From Microbacterium testaceum (GTDB lineage: Bacteria > Actinomycetota > Actinomycetes > Actinomycetales > Microbacteriaceae), in assembly GCF_001476655.1 (NCBI RefSeq), contig NZ_LDRT01000060.1:1-39291 (forward strand): a DNA stretch of 39,291 nucleotides, given 5' to 3'. Below, in pieces: positions 27,522 to 36,377 of this stretch. Within the stretch, counting starts at the first letter, position 1. The number at the start of each line of letters is the position of its first letter. A program made the translations under genes and the position numbers. The notes beneath the pieces are model-generated. The model searched no databases, had not been told where the DNA came from, and was given only the letters and a program-made list of their open reading frames with translations.

Positions 27522-27893
27522 TCAGGGCAGGAAATCGGCGCCGCTGAAGAACCCGATTCCCAGTGACAACAGGGCCGCCGCCACGCCCGCGATGAACCCG
27601 GCCGCGGCGAGTTCGCGCGCCATGCGGGCGTTCAGGCTCAAGATGCCGGTGACCAACGACACGAGCGCGAGCGCCCAGACACCGAGCTGGATCCACACGA
27701 ACTGATCGAAGTCCGCGATCGCGCTGACCGAGACCAGGAAGATGTGCCAGGCGATGACGATGCTGCCGGTGGCGATCGCGATGATGGAGGCCGCCCGGAG
27801 GTCGCCCTTCGGAACGGTCGGCGCGGGCGGCTGCGGTCGCGGAGGCACGCGAAGGCCCGGCTCGAAGGAGTCGGGAAGGTCGTCGTCTGCCAT
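27522..27893 (-). CDS. Small integral membrane protein
   Basis: 123 aa. A soluble, Pro-rich N-terminus (to about residue 30) is followed by three hydrophobic segments at about residues 33-55, 65-85 and 95-117. The architecture resembles small DUF4190/DUF6264-like actinobacterial membrane proteins, but I do not recognise it with certainty. The ATG is at 27891-27893. Convergent with the lipoprotein gene, 21 nt apart. Confidence 0.65.
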   Translation of the reverse strand: MADDDLPDSFEPGLRVPPRPQPPAPTVPKGDLRAASIIAIATGSIVIAWHIFLVSVSAIADFDQFVWIQLGVWALALVSLVTGILSLNARMARELAAAGFIAGVAAALLSLGIGFFSGADFLP

Positions 27894-28028
27894 GGGGTGA
27901 TCCTCGCAGGTCTGCCGGGCGAGGGCGAACGGCGAGCCCGGGGTTGCGTCCCGCGGTCGCGGACGAACGGTCGGATGCCGCGGACGATCGGTCGGGCGGG
28001 CGCAGTTCCCCGTTGCGAGCATCGAGAC

Positions 28029-29213
28029 ATGACCCTGACCGCCCCCGTTCCCGTCACCCCCGTCTCCCGCATGAGGTACGGCGGTCTCGTCGTCCTGATG
28101 CTGTTGAGCTTCCTGCTCGTCACCGCCGAGTTCCTGCCCAACGGCGTGCTCACCGAGATGGCCGCGGGGCTCGGCATCACCCCCGGCCAGGCCGGCCAGA
28201 CGGTGACGGTCACCGCGCTGTCCGGGTTGCTCATGGCGCCCACCGTCGGCCTGATCTTCCCGCGCCTGAACCGCCGCACCCTTCTCGTGATCGCCGCAGC
28301 GGCGGCCGCGGTGTCGAGCGTGGCGGTGGCTCTCGCGCCCCACCTCGTCACGATCCTCGTCGCGCGCTTCCTCCTCGGTGCGGCGATCTCGACGTTCTGG
28401 TCCATGTCGATCACGGTCGCCGCGGCCGTGTCGGCGCCCGATCGCATCGGTCGCGCCGTCATGTTCACCTCCGCCGGGCTCTCCCTGGCGACCGTGGCCG
28501 GTGTGCCTCTCGGCGTCCTGCTGAGCGAGGCCCTCGACTGGCGCCTGGCGTTCCTCATCGTCGGGCTGGCCTCCGCTCTCGTCGGGGTGGCCGTGCGCCT
28601 CGCGCTCCCCCCGGTCCCGGCGGCCGCGGCATCCAGCATCCGACTCCTCGTCGATACGCTGCGCCGGCCGGGAGCCTCGCTCGGACTCATCGGTCACGTC
28701 TTCATCGTCCTCGGGCACTTCCTCGCCTACACCTACGTCCGGTTGGCGCTGGAGCGTCTTCCCGAGGTGGACGCGGGAACGGTCGTCCTGCTGCTCACCC
28801 TGTTCGGCGCCGGCGGGCTCATCGGAAACATCGTCATCGGGATCGTGGTCGACCGGGCCTTCGGCATCCTGGCGGTGGTCGGTCCGCTCGCGATCGCGGC
28901 GTCGATCGTCGTGATCCTGTCGCTCCCGGGCTTCGCGGCGGTGGCCGCGGCGGTGTTCCTATGGGGCTTCCTGTTCGCGTCGTGGCTGATCATCGTGAAC
29001 ACCTGGGTCGGACACCGGATGCCGGACCGGCTCGAGGCGGGCGGGAGCCTCGTGGTCACCGGGTTCCAGCTCGCGATCGTCGCGGCAGCCGGCGTCGGCG
29101 GTCTGCTCGTCGACGCGGTGGGTGTCGTCGTCACGGATGCCGTGGGAGCTGTGCTCCTCGTGATCGGCGCCGTGCTGTTCGGGGTGTCGCTGCGGGTTCC
29201 GCGCTCGCGCTGA
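28029..29213 (+). CDS. MFS transporter, DHA1-type efflux protein
   Basis: 394 aa with about twelve membrane segments. TAEFLPNGVLTEMAAGLG in the first loop is characteristic of the AraJ/NepI-like DHA1 drug/sugar/nucleoside exporters. LDWRLAFLIVGL is the usual end of segment 5/6. The ATG at 28029 is preceded by CGAG, a weak ribosome site. The exported compound is unknown. Confidence 0.88.
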   Translation: MTLTAPVPVTPVSRMRYGGLVVLMLLSFLLVTAEFLPNGVLTEMAAGLGITPGQAGQTVTVTALSGLLMAPTVGLIFPRLNRRTLLVIAAAAAAVSSVAVALAPHLVTILVARFLLGAAISTFWSMSITVAAAVSAPDRIGRAVMFTSAGLSLATVAGVPLGVLLSEALDWRLAFLIVGLASALVGVAVRLALPPVPAAAASSIRLLVDTLRRPGASLGLIGHVFIVLGHFLAYTYVRLALERLPEVDAGTVVLLLTLFGAGGLIGNIVIGIVVDRAFGILAVVGPLAIAASIVVILSLPGFAAVAAAVFLWGFLFASWLIIVNTWVGHRMPDRLEAGGSLVVTGFQLAIVAAAGVGGLLVDAVGVVVTDAVGAVLLVIGAVLFGVSLRVPRSR

Positions 29214-29241
29214 GCGGGGCGGGGGCGCGGGCCCGCCCCGC
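29214..29241 (+). terminator. Terminator after the MFS gene
   Basis: Perfect 10-bp GC stem (29214-29223 with 29232-29241) directly after the stop codon, between convergent genes. Confidence 0.7.
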
Positions 29242-29311
29242 GACGTGCGGATCGGGGAACGGCGGCGGGCCGCCACCGCTCCGGAGGTATCGCGCGGCGC
29301 CGCCGCCGACC

Positions 29312-30205
29312 TCAGCGTCGGGAGGACGCCGTCGGGCGCGCCGTCGCGCGCCACTCCGACGGTGCGACGCCCGCCACCCGGCGGAAGGCGCGTCGGAATC
29401 CCTCGTCCGAGGCGTATCCGAGGGCGCGCGATACCTCGGTCACCGATTCCCCGGTCTCGAGCATCTCTTTGGCGCGGTGCATGCGCGCGTCGGTCACGTA
29501 GCCGCCGGGCGACCGACCGAACGCCGCGCGGAATCGCTCGGCGAAGACGGAGCGCGACATCGCCGCGAGGCCCGCCATCTCCTCGGTCGTCCACGCGTGT
29601 CCGGGGTCCGCCGCGATGGCAGCGGCGACGCGGTCGAGGAACGGATCCTCGGCCCGGGGCGGCCACACGGCGGTGTCGGTGGCCCAGGCGCGGATCGCCG
29701 CCAGCAGGACCGTGCGCACCATGATGCGGCAGATGACGCCGTCGCCGGAGCGCACCGCATGCGACCCGACGCCGGACGGGCCGAGGTGGCTGGCGAGGGC
29801 GGCGGCGGCCGGCTCGACGTGTGCGAAGTCGCTGACGAACACGACCCCGGGGAGGGAGCCCGACCAGGCGGTGCGTGCCAGCTCCGCCGAGATGACGGTG
29901 ACCTCGGCACCCGATTGCGACGTCAGGACGAGGCCCGCGCAGCCGAGCGACACGAACGCGTCTCCGGCGAGGAGCGTCCGGCGCCCGCGCAGGGTCGCGG
30001 CCTGTCCGGAGGGAGCGTCGACCGCGCAGCCGAGGCTCTCGCCGATGTCGCCGGTGATCTCGCCCGAGCGGACGAACACGAGCGTCGCCTCACCGCGCGG
30101 CACCGAGAGGCGTTCGCCCGCGCCGAGGCTCGACCGGCGCGCGTTCTCGGCCCGGATGTCGAGCGAGGCGAGTGCACGATCGAGGGCGGCGGCGTGCGAG
30201 GTCAC
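29312..30205 (-). CDS. AraC-family transcriptional regulator
   Basis: 297 aa. The N-terminal cupin-type sensor (about residues 1-180) ends with CRIMVRTVLLAAIRAWA. The C-terminal double helix-turn-helix (about 190-290) carries WTTEEMAGLAAMSRSVFAER and VSRALGYASDEGFRRAFRR. The GTG start at 30203-30205 is the best candidate, though no good ribosome site is seen. It is convergent with the MFS gene and divergent from the DUF429 gene; either could be a target. Confidence 0.88.
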   Translation of the reverse strand: MTSHAAALDRALASLDIRAENARRSSLGAGERLSVPRGEATLVFVRSGEITGDIGESLGCAVDAPSGQAATLRGRRTLLAGDAFVSLGCAGLVLTSQSGAEVTVISAELARTAWSGSLPGVVFVSDFAHVEPAAAALASHLGPSGVGSHAVRSGDGVICRIMVRTVLLAAIRAWATDTAVWPPRAEDPFLDRVAAAIAADPGHAWTTEEMAGLAAMSRSVFAERFRAAFGRSPGGYVTDARMHRAKEMLETGESVTEVSRALGYASDEGFRRAFRRVAGVAPSEWRATARPTASSRR

Positions 30206-30293
30206 GAAACGGCAAACGGCTTCTCGGACGGGGGTATTCCGCGTGTCATCCCCGAGGTCACCCGGCGGAGCCCCGCCCCCGCCCCGTCGGACG

Positions 30294-30299
30294 TAGGCT
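30294..30299 (+). promoter_or_regulatory. -10 box of a leaderless gene
   Basis: TAGGCT ends six bases before the ATG at 30306, the typical actinobacterial TANNNT spacing for leaderless mRNA. No clear -35 is seen. Confidence 0.45.
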
Positions 30300-30305
30300 G
30301 CGGCG

Positions 30306-31049
30306 ATGAGAACGATCGGGGTCGACCTGGCCGCCGGGCTGCCCGGCACCGCCCTCGCCGAGATCGTGTGGGCCGACGGTGGCGCCCGGCTCGCGCGGCT
30401 CGAGACCGGGGTCGATGACGCGAGGATCGTGGCATCCGTCTCCGGGGAAGGGACGTGGCTCGGCATCGACTGCCCGCTGGGCTGGCCCGACGCGTTCGTC
30501 GACTTCCTGCGTGACCACCACGCCGGCACCGCCCGCGGGTCCGTCGACGGCGGAGCCGACTGGCGGCGCCCGCTCGTGTACCGCCACACCGACCACGTGG
30601 TGCGCGAGCGCATCGGGCGCTGGCCGCTCAGCGTCTCGACCGACCGCCTCGGCGTCACCGCGCTCCGGTGCGCGGGGCTTCTCGGGCGGCTCGCCGAGGA
30701 CGGGTTCCCCGTCGACCGGGCGGCCGAGGGGCGCCTGTTCGAGGTGTACCCCGGCGGATCGCTGCGCCTCTGGGGCTTCGACACGACCGGATACCGGGTG
30801 GATGCCGCACGCCGGGCCGTTCTGCTCGACACGCTGTCCGCGCGCGCACCGTGGCTCGACCTCGGCGGCTTCGCCCCGCTCGCGGTCGCGAACGCCGATG
30901 CCTTCGACGCTGTGATCGCCGCTCTCGCGACACGCGCCGGGGCGCTCGGGGCGTTCGTGCCCCCGGCATCCGAGGTTCTCGACATCGCCCGGCGGGAGGG
31001 GTGGGTCGTGCTGCCGGAGGAGGCGGTGGAGGCGCTCGCGGCGGGCTGA
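30306..31049 (+). CDS. DUF429 family protein
   Basis: 247 aa. DUF429 has an RNase H-like fold and no established role. Visible are the N-terminal strand with acidic residue TIGVDLA, the second acidic motif LGIDCPLGWPD, RHTDHVVRE, and EVYPGGSLRLWG near the middle, all typical. It is monocistronic between an AraC gene and the DAB operon. Confidence 0.82.
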   Translation: MRTIGVDLAAGLPGTALAEIVWADGGARLARLETGVDDARIVASVSGEGTWLGIDCPLGWPDAFVDFLRDHHAGTARGSVDGGADWRRPLVYRHTDHVVRERIGRWPLSVSTDRLGVTALRCAGLLGRLAEDGFPVDRAAEGRLFEVYPGGSLRLWGFDTTGYRVDAARRAVLLDTLSARAPWLDLGGFAPLAVANADAFDAVIAALATRAGALGAFVPPASEVLDIARREGWVVLPEEAVEALAAG

Positions 31050-31078
31050 GGCCCCGCGGGTCCGGGCGGCCACCCGGC

Positions 31079-31112
31079 ACGGCCCGTTCCTCGCAGAAGA
31101 GGCGAGGGCCGT
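31079..31112. terminator. Possible bidirectional hairpin
   Basis: An interrupted hairpin (ACGGC...CCTCGC loop GCGAGG...GCCGT) lies between the convergent DUF429 and DUF6671 genes. The stem has a bulge, so the call is modest. Confidence 0.35.
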
Positions 31113-31137
31113 TGCCCCCCCTGGGTTCGCGGCATCC

Positions 31138-31956
31138 TCACGGATTGCACGCGTCGCACGCGGCGGGATCCGCCGCCTCCACCGGCCGCCGCCGCTTCCG
31201 CTGCTCCGGGCAGCGGGGGCACCCGTCGACGTCGAAGCGCACCTGCGACGTCGCGTTCCCGCACGCGCCGCACGGCAGGCCGCGCACGACACCGACCGGC
31301 CCGAATCCGGGACACGCGCAGCCCGGGCACACGCGGGTGAGGCGCGCCGCGAGAAGCCACGACAGGCGCCGTAGCGTGCGGCGTCGTTCCGGGTTCATGT
31401 GCGCGCGCAGGTCCGGCTCGAGTTCGACGGGGCCCCGGGAGAGGAGGGCGAGGACGGTCGCGGCATCCTGAATCCCCTTCCTCATGCCCTCGTCCGTGTG
31501 CGCGACGACGCCCTGCGCGGGGAAGCCCACGCGCTGGAGATACCGCCGCGCCTCGCTCTCGGTCCGCACGACGCGCGGCGGCGCGACGTGCACGTACTCG
31601 CGGATGCCATGGCGCACGCGGACGTCGCGTTCGAGGTCGACGAACACGGCGAGCTCCTCGTGCACCATGGGCCCGAATCCGCCCAGGGCGGGGGAGTACG
31701 AGGCTTCGGTCGCCAGCCCCGTCGCCGTTCCCAGCTCGGCGGCGGCCCCGCGCGCCTTGGCCGTCGCCGCCTCCTCGGGGGTGAGCAGCCTCGGCACGTC
31801 ACGCGTGAACGTGCCGAGGGCGTCGGTGTCGAGCGCCACCGTGGGGGCGACCCACGCGCCGAGCCACCGCCGGAAGGCGGGCGCGAACGCCGCCTCCTTG
31901 CCGTGGACCGTGCCGATCGCCACGGTGGTGCCGTCGAACGGAGAAGGGGCGCCCAT
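31138..31956 (-). CDS. DUF6671 family zinc-ribbon protein in the DAB operon
   Basis: 272 aa, function unknown. The N-terminal alpha/beta domain (to about residue 200) has AIGTVHGKEAAFAP, LDTDALGTFTRDVPR, EAATAKARGAAAELG and LATEASYSP. The C-terminus has four cysteine pairs: CPGCACPGFG, LPCGACG, GCPRCPE and CDACNP, suggesting two zinc ribbons. I recognise this layout as DUF6671. The ATG at 31954-31956 overlaps the stop of the PII-like gene (TGATG), so it is translated with the DAB genes. Whether it serves bicarbonate uptake is unknown. Confidence 0.75.
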   Translation of the reverse strand: MGAPSPFDGTTVAIGTVHGKEAAFAPAFRRWLGAWVAPTVALDTDALGTFTRDVPRLLTPEEAATAKARGAAAELGTATGLATEASYSPALGGFGPMVHEELAVFVDLERDVRVRHGIREYVHVAPPRVVRTESEARRYLQRVGFPAQGVVAHTDEGMRKGIQDAATVLALLSRGPVELEPDLRAHMNPERRRTLRRLSWLLAARLTRVCPGCACPGFGPVGVVRGLPCGACGNATSQVRFDVDGCPRCPEQRKRRRPVEAADPAACDACNP

Positions 31957-32279
31957 CACACGAAGTAGTCGGCGCGGCTCACCGCGGTGGGCGAGACGAA
32001 CATGACACCCGCCGTCCGGTCGAGCAGGGGACGGATACCGGCGACGATCGCGTCCGCCCGCTCGGGGGCCACGACCGTGACGAGCAGGGTGAGGGCGTCG
32101 TGGTCGTTGAACAGAAGGCGACCGCCGCGCGCACCGTGGTGTCCCACTCCGGCGACGCCGGTGATCGCGGTGTACCCACGGGCGCCCAGAGACTGCATCA
32201 GGGCGGAGACCTCGGCGACGTCGTCGCTGGCGACGACCACCTCGATCTTGGTCATGGGGGTCAGGTCGGACGTGCTCAT
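31956..32279 (-). CDS. PII-like regulatory protein linked to DabA
   Basis: 107 aa with the ferredoxin-like PII pattern: strand KIEVVVAS, helix VAEVSALMQSLGARGYT, a loop with GVAGVGHHGARGG in the T-loop position, and a final strand GVMFVSPTAVSR. It lacks the uridylylated Tyr context of GlnB/GlnK, so it is closer to the SbtB/CPII group that senses adenine nucleotides or bicarbonate. Overlap with dabA (ATGA) implies equal expression and perhaps direct gating of the transporter (inferred). Confidence 0.8.
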   Translation of the reverse strand: MSTSDLTPMTKIEVVVASDDVAEVSALMQSLGARGYTAITGVAGVGHHGARGGRLLFNDHDALTLLVTVVAPERADAIVAGIRPLLDRTAGVMFVSPTAVSRADYFV

Positions 32280-34813
32280 GAGCGGGACTCCTTCGCGGTG
32301 GTTTCGGGCTGGAGGACAGGGATGCCGGGGGCCGCGGCCGTGTCGAGATCGTCGACCTGCCAGCCGTACAGGCCCCAGCGCATCCAGGGCGAGCGGTCGT
32401 CATCGCGCACGCGGAGGGTGATCCAGCGGTGGGCGACGAGGGTGCGGACGACCTCGGAGGAGTCGACGATGTCGTTGACGCGCTCGAGGGGCGCCTGCAC
32501 GAACACCTGCAGACGCACCGGCTCATGCCGAGCCTCCCGGCCGACTCCGACGGACTGCCAGGGCAGACCGATCCGCAGGTCGCCCCCGTAACCCGAGAGC
32601 ACGCCGACGGTTCCGACGACGTTGTGCAGGGGCTTGGGGCCCGCGCCGAACCGGTCGGGGGCGACCGTCGACGCGCCGTACTGGGCATTGATCCACTGCG
32701 CCACGATCATCGGCGCCGTGAGGATCGTCTCGAGCGCCGACCCGTCGGGGTCGGCTGCGGCCTCGTAGCTGTGCAGGAACGCGCGCCGTCCGAGGTCGTG
32801 CCCGGCCGTGATCGTCCGCGGTCCCACGATGAAGGCCGCGTTGCCCACGAGCCCCCACTCGGCGTACGACTCCGCCCAGTCAGCGGCCCGCCGCTCGGTG
32901 TCGCGCACCGCCCCGGCCGCGTCGCTCCCGCCGGGGAGGCTCGCGCTGCGGTCGGCGGTGTTCGCCGCGCGCGCGGCCTCGAGGTACTGCCCGAGCTCGA
33001 GCACGGCGGTCTCGTGCGTGGCGGGGACCGTCCACGGTTCGAGGAGCGCGACCTCGTCGGTGACGGTGTCCATCTGCGCCGCGAGGAACAGCGTGTCGGC
33101 GGGGATGCGGATGCCGCGCGCAGCCAGGGCCCGACGCGTCTCAGGGTCGTTGAAGATCATCGCCGCGGCGCGGGCGTTCGGTTCCCCCTCGTGCCCCCCG
33201 CACGCTCCGCACTGCAGGCTCGAGGAGAAGGGGTTGTTCGTCACCGTCGCACCGTGGCCGCACACCAGCACCAGAGGCGCGAAGTCGTCGACCAGGCCCA
33301 TCATCCGCAGCGCTGTCTCGGCGTAGAGGACGCGTTCCTCGAGAGAGAAGACGACATCGGCGTCCAGGTGCGTGGAGGGCTTCTTCGGGCGCACCCGTTC
33401 GGCGAGTGCCCGCCACCCTTCCGGGGCGAGCGTCCGGAGCGCGGCGGCCGCGCCGATCACCCAGCCGGCCGTCTCGGCGAAAGCGAAGGGCGTCACCGGC
33501 GATTCCTTCACCGTGTGGAGCGCAGCATCCCTTTCCCCGCCCGCGATGCGGCGACGCCGCCACCGCGCGAGGGCATCGCGCTCGACGGACGACTCGGTGA
33601 TCGCGACCCGCGGCGTCAGCAGGACGGGGCAGGAGGCGATCTCGGCGGAACCGTCCGCGGGGCGGAAAGAGATCGGCACCGCGAAGAACCCGGCGAAGCC
33701 GAGCGTCTCGACGGGTCCCGCGGCCTCGAGGTGGCGGCGGAAGCTCTCGGACCGCGTGTCGATGCAGAACACGGCCTGGGCGAGGGGACGGTCGGCCGCG
33801 GGCGACTCCGGGGCCCGGCGCGGGGCGAGCTGGCGTGCGATGCCGCGTTCGAACGCCTCCTGCCACACGGCGAGCCGTGTCGCGGGGGTGACGAGCGCGA
33901 GAGTGCGCCCCACGGCCGCGCGGGTCGTGGGGTCGGAGGGGTCGGCGCCCAGCGCGAGCGCGACCGCGCCGATCCGCGCCTCCTCGTTCGGCGCGGTCGG
34001 GACCGGCGCCGGAAGGGCGGCGTCGGCGGGCAGCAGGAGGCGCTCCAGGGTGATCCGGATCGCGACGAGCGAGGTGAGGTCGATCTCGCGCGAGCCGTCG
34101 GTCAGGTGCCGGACGAGCGCCGCCCAGCCCGGCTGCGCGAGCACGTGCGCCCGCAGGAACTCCTCGGCCGCCGAGCCCTCGAGCCGCCAGCGTTCGAGGG
34201 CCACCGCGATCGCGCTCGCCGTGTCGGCGGGAGTGCTCCGGATGCCGCTGCGCACCCGCCGCGACAGCGTCGGGTCGACCGCCGCGAGGCGCCGCCAGCC
34301 GGTCCACATGCCGTCCCGGCGAACGGGTCCCGCCCACGCGCCCGTGCCGAGGGCGGCCGTCAGCCACCGCCCGGTGAGGTCGTCGATGCGCGCGTGGACG
34401 CGCGGGGAGAGGATGCTCGCCGGGGTCGGAAGCGAAGGGCCGGGGGCCATGGGCGGTGAGACGAGAAGGTCCTGCCGCAGGACGTCGTCGACGGTGGCCA
34501 TGACCCGACCGAGACAGAGAAGCGTGGTCGCGCGCGCGTCCGCCACCGTGTGGTGCAGGGCCGAGAGCAGGTCGTCGGAGGAGATCCGTCCCTGCGCGTG
34601 CAGCTCGCGGAAGCGCTCCTCGGGGAGGGAGAGCAGGATGCCGTGGTCGCGGGCGACCTGGCCGAGGGCGTCCTCCCAGTCGAGGTCTTCGTAGCCGGCG
34701 ACGGGGTTCCGGGCGATGAAGGTCTCGAGGGGGAAGTGCGGGGCGATCGCGCGTCCGGCGGCCGCGACCCAGCCCCGGACGGTGGCCGGCGAGGGAGGAG
34801 CGGTGGTGGTCAT
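32276..34813 (-). CDS. dabA: DabA, carbonic-anhydrase-like subunit of the DAB carbon pump (DUF2309)
   Basis: 845 aa soluble subunit on the inner side of the membrane that, with DabB, takes up CO2 and makes bicarbonate in an energy-coupled, one-way reaction. The beta-carbonic-anhydrase-like zinc site is intact: C350 and D352 in AVFCIDTRSESFRRH, H520 in VLVCGHGATVTNNP, C535 in LQCGACGGHEGEPN. Spacing equals that of Halothiobacillus DabA (C351, D353, H524, C539, from memory). The start is ATG 34811-34813, overlapping the dabB stop as ATGA. The length is normal, with no frameshift. No RuBisCO or carboxysome gene is in the window, so the bicarbonate probably feeds carboxylases of heterotrophic metabolism. 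Confidence 0.93.
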   Translation of the reverse strand: MTTTAPPSPATVRGWVAAAGRAIAPHFPLETFIARNPVAGYEDLDWEDALGQVARDHGILLSLPEERFRELHAQGRISSDDLLSALHHTVADARATTLLCLGRVMATVDDVLRQDLLVSPPMAPGPSLPTPASILSPRVHARIDDLTGRWLTAALGTGAWAGPVRRDGMWTGWRRLAAVDPTLSRRVRSGIRSTPADTASAIAVALERWRLEGSAAEEFLRAHVLAQPGWAALVRHLTDGSREIDLTSLVAIRITLERLLLPADAALPAPVPTAPNEEARIGAVALALGADPSDPTTRAAVGRTLALVTPATRLAVWQEAFERGIARQLAPRRAPESPAADRPLAQAVFCIDTRSESFRRHLEAAGPVETLGFAGFFAVPISFRPADGSAEIASCPVLLTPRVAITESSVERDALARWRRRRIAGGERDAALHTVKESPVTPFAFAETAGWVIGAAAALRTLAPEGWRALAERVRPKKPSTHLDADVVFSLEERVLYAETALRMMGLVDDFAPLVLVCGHGATVTNNPFSSSLQCGACGGHEGEPNARAAAMIFNDPETRRALAARGIRIPADTLFLAAQMDTVTDEVALLEPWTVPATHETAVLELGQYLEAARAANTADRSASLPGGSDAAGAVRDTERRAADWAESYAEWGLVGNAAFIVGPRTITAGHDLGRRAFLHSYEAAADPDGSALETILTAPMIVAQWINAQYGASTVAPDRFGAGPKPLHNVVGTVGVLSGYGGDLRIGLPWQSVGVGREARHEPVRLQVFVQAPLERVNDIVDSSEVVRTLVAHRWITLRVRDDDRSPWMRWGLYGWQVDDLDTAAAPGIPVLQPETTAKESRS

Positions 34814-36279
34814 GAGACCCTCCGGTACTCGAGGGGGCCGCCGGCGGACGCCGGAGCCGAGGGGGTGGTGGCGGGGACGCTGAGCGGCGGTCGCCCCCAC
34901 GCGAGGGCGAAGGCGAAGACCCGGTCCGAGAGCGGTCCCGTGGAGCGGATCGCGAGGAGGGATGCCGCGGCGATCAGGAAGACCGCCGCAGTGAAGCCCG
35001 CCGGCAACGGGGCCGGGGTGGTGACGGGGACGAGCGCTTCGGCGCCGGGGAAGACCACGGCGACGTATCCGACGACCGCGATCGCAAGGCTGAGGAGAAG
35101 CGCCGCCCGCGTGGAGGCGGGCGCCGAGGATGCCCCGATCCGCGCGCCCGCCGCCGCGGCGGTCGTGAGCGCGAAGAGGAGGAGCGCGGCGGTCGGATGC
35201 GCGAACGCGTCGCTCGCGACGAGGGCGACCGCGGCGGCCGCGAGGGTCAGGACCACCCCGACGGTGCCGCCGACCCGCGAGGGTCGGAGCCGGGGCCGCG
35301 CGCGCTCCCGCAGAGCGTGCTCGACCGCGGAGCCCGCCCCGAGGAACAGGCTCGCCTTGAACAGGGCGTGGCCGATCACGTGGACGAAGGCGAGTCCGTA
35401 GGCGCCGAGGGCGCAGGCGAGGAGGAGGAAGCCCATCTGCGCCGCGGTGGAGTGCACCAGCCGGCCCTTCACGTCGGCACGGGTGAGCATCGCGAGCGTC
35501 GCGACGATCAGCGTGATCGCTCCGGCGATCCCCGCGATCCACGGGCCCGCGGCCGAGGGGACGGGGGCGAATCGCAGCAGGAGCAGCGCCCCGGCGTTCA
35601 CGAACCCCGCGTGCAGGAGGGCCGAGACGGGCGTGGTTGTCGCGGCGGTGGCCGGGAGCCAGCCGTGCAGCGGGAACGACCCCGCCCGGGCGACCGCCGC
35701 CACGGCGACGAGGGCGCCGACGAGGGCCGCGGCCGTGCCCTCGAGGCTGCCGAGGGCGCTGAGCGAGATCGATCCGGTCGAGGCGGCGGCGACCACCGCG
35801 GCCGCCCACAGCGCCGCATCGCCGACGAGGAGCGCCACGGCGCTCCGCCGAACGGCGACCCGGGTCTGCGGGCCCGAGCCTCCCGAGGCGATCAGGGCGA
35901 TCGTGCTGAGAGTCGCGAGGGTCCACCCGACGGCGAGCAGCACCACATCGTCCGCGGCGATGGCGGTCGTCGACCCGAGGGCGGCGAGCGAGGACAGCGC
36001 GAAGAAGCTGCGCGCGCGGGGGTCGCCGCGGAGGTGGCGGCTCGCGTAGACCTGCACGACGACCGTGAGGGTGACGATCAGCAGTGCGAGCGCGGCTCCG
36101 GCCACGTCGGAGCGTTCGGCGAGAGCGCCCGCGAGCCCGAGCGTGGCGAGAGTCGCCGCAGCGGTCCCGGGCCAGACGGCGAGCGAGCCCGGCGTGCGGT
36201 GGCGCGCGGCATCCGGCAGGAGGGCGGCGACGACCGCGGCGAGCAGCGCGGCCGTCAGGAGCGGAGCGAGCGATGACAT
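34810..36279 (-). CDS. dabB: DabB, NuoL/MrpA-like membrane subunit of the DAB pump
   Basis: 489 aa with about 13-14 membrane segments. The proton-channel core of the complex I/Mrp family is visible: RAGSFPLHGWLPATAATTTPVSALLHAG and, later, HSTAAQMGF and VIGHALFKASLFLGAGS. DabB carries the cation flux that drives DabA. It is not a true complex I subunit: it stands alone with dabA rather than in a nuo operon. The start is ATG 36277-36279; a TTG nine bases upstream is less likely. No ribosome site is seen, and the promoter places the mRNA start at the ATG. Confidence 0.87.
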   Translation of the reverse strand: MSSLAPLLTAALLAAVVAALLPDAARHRTPGSLAVWPGTAAATLATLGLAGALAERSDVAGAALALLIVTLTVVVQVYASRHLRGDPRARSFFALSSLAALGSTTAIAADDVVLLAVGWTLATLSTIALIASGGSGPQTRVAVRRSAVALLVGDAALWAAAVVAAASTGSISLSALGSLEGTAAALVGALVAVAAVARAGSFPLHGWLPATAATTTPVSALLHAGFVNAGALLLLRFAPVPSAAGPWIAGIAGAITLIVATLAMLTRADVKGRLVHSTAAQMGFLLLACALGAYGLAFVHVIGHALFKASLFLGAGSAVEHALRERARPRLRPSRVGGTVGVVLTLAAAAVALVASDAFAHPTAALLLFALTTAAAAGARIGASSAPASTRAALLLSLAIAVVGYVAVVFPGAEALVPVTTPAPLPAGFTAAVFLIAAASLLAIRSTGPLSDRVFAFALAWGRPPLSVPATTPSAPASAGGPLEYRRVS

Positions 36280-36286
36280 GCGCAGC

Positions 36287-36316
36287 AAGATACATGCAAT
36301 AAATTACGTGCGTCAA
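36287..36316 (-). promoter_or_regulatory. dabB promoter, apparently leaderless
   Basis: On the minus strand TTGACG (36311-36316), 18-bp spacer, TATCTT (36287-36292). The -10 ends seven bases before the dabB ATG. It is the most AT-rich spot in this region. Confidence 0.55.
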
Positions 36317-36341
36317 AACACAGGCAACCAATAACACGTTC

Positions 36342-36371
36342 TTGGATTCCGGTACCGCGGGTCACTATGCT
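36342..36371 (+). promoter_or_regulatory. Promoter of the winged-helix regulator, leaderless
   Basis: TTGGAT (36342-36347), 18-bp spacer, TATGCT (36366-36371), ending six bases before the ATG at 36378. Confidence 0.55.
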
Positions 36372-36377
36372 GTCCTG

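Noticed and set aside
32429..34459. Long plus-strand open frame opposite dabA.
   Set aside because: Low-complexity Arg/Gly/Glu sequence; dabA on the other strand is fully conserved.
34810..36279. Annotation as a respiratory complex I subunit (NuoL).
   Set aside because: It is coupled to dabA and no other nuo gene is present; DabB is the better name.
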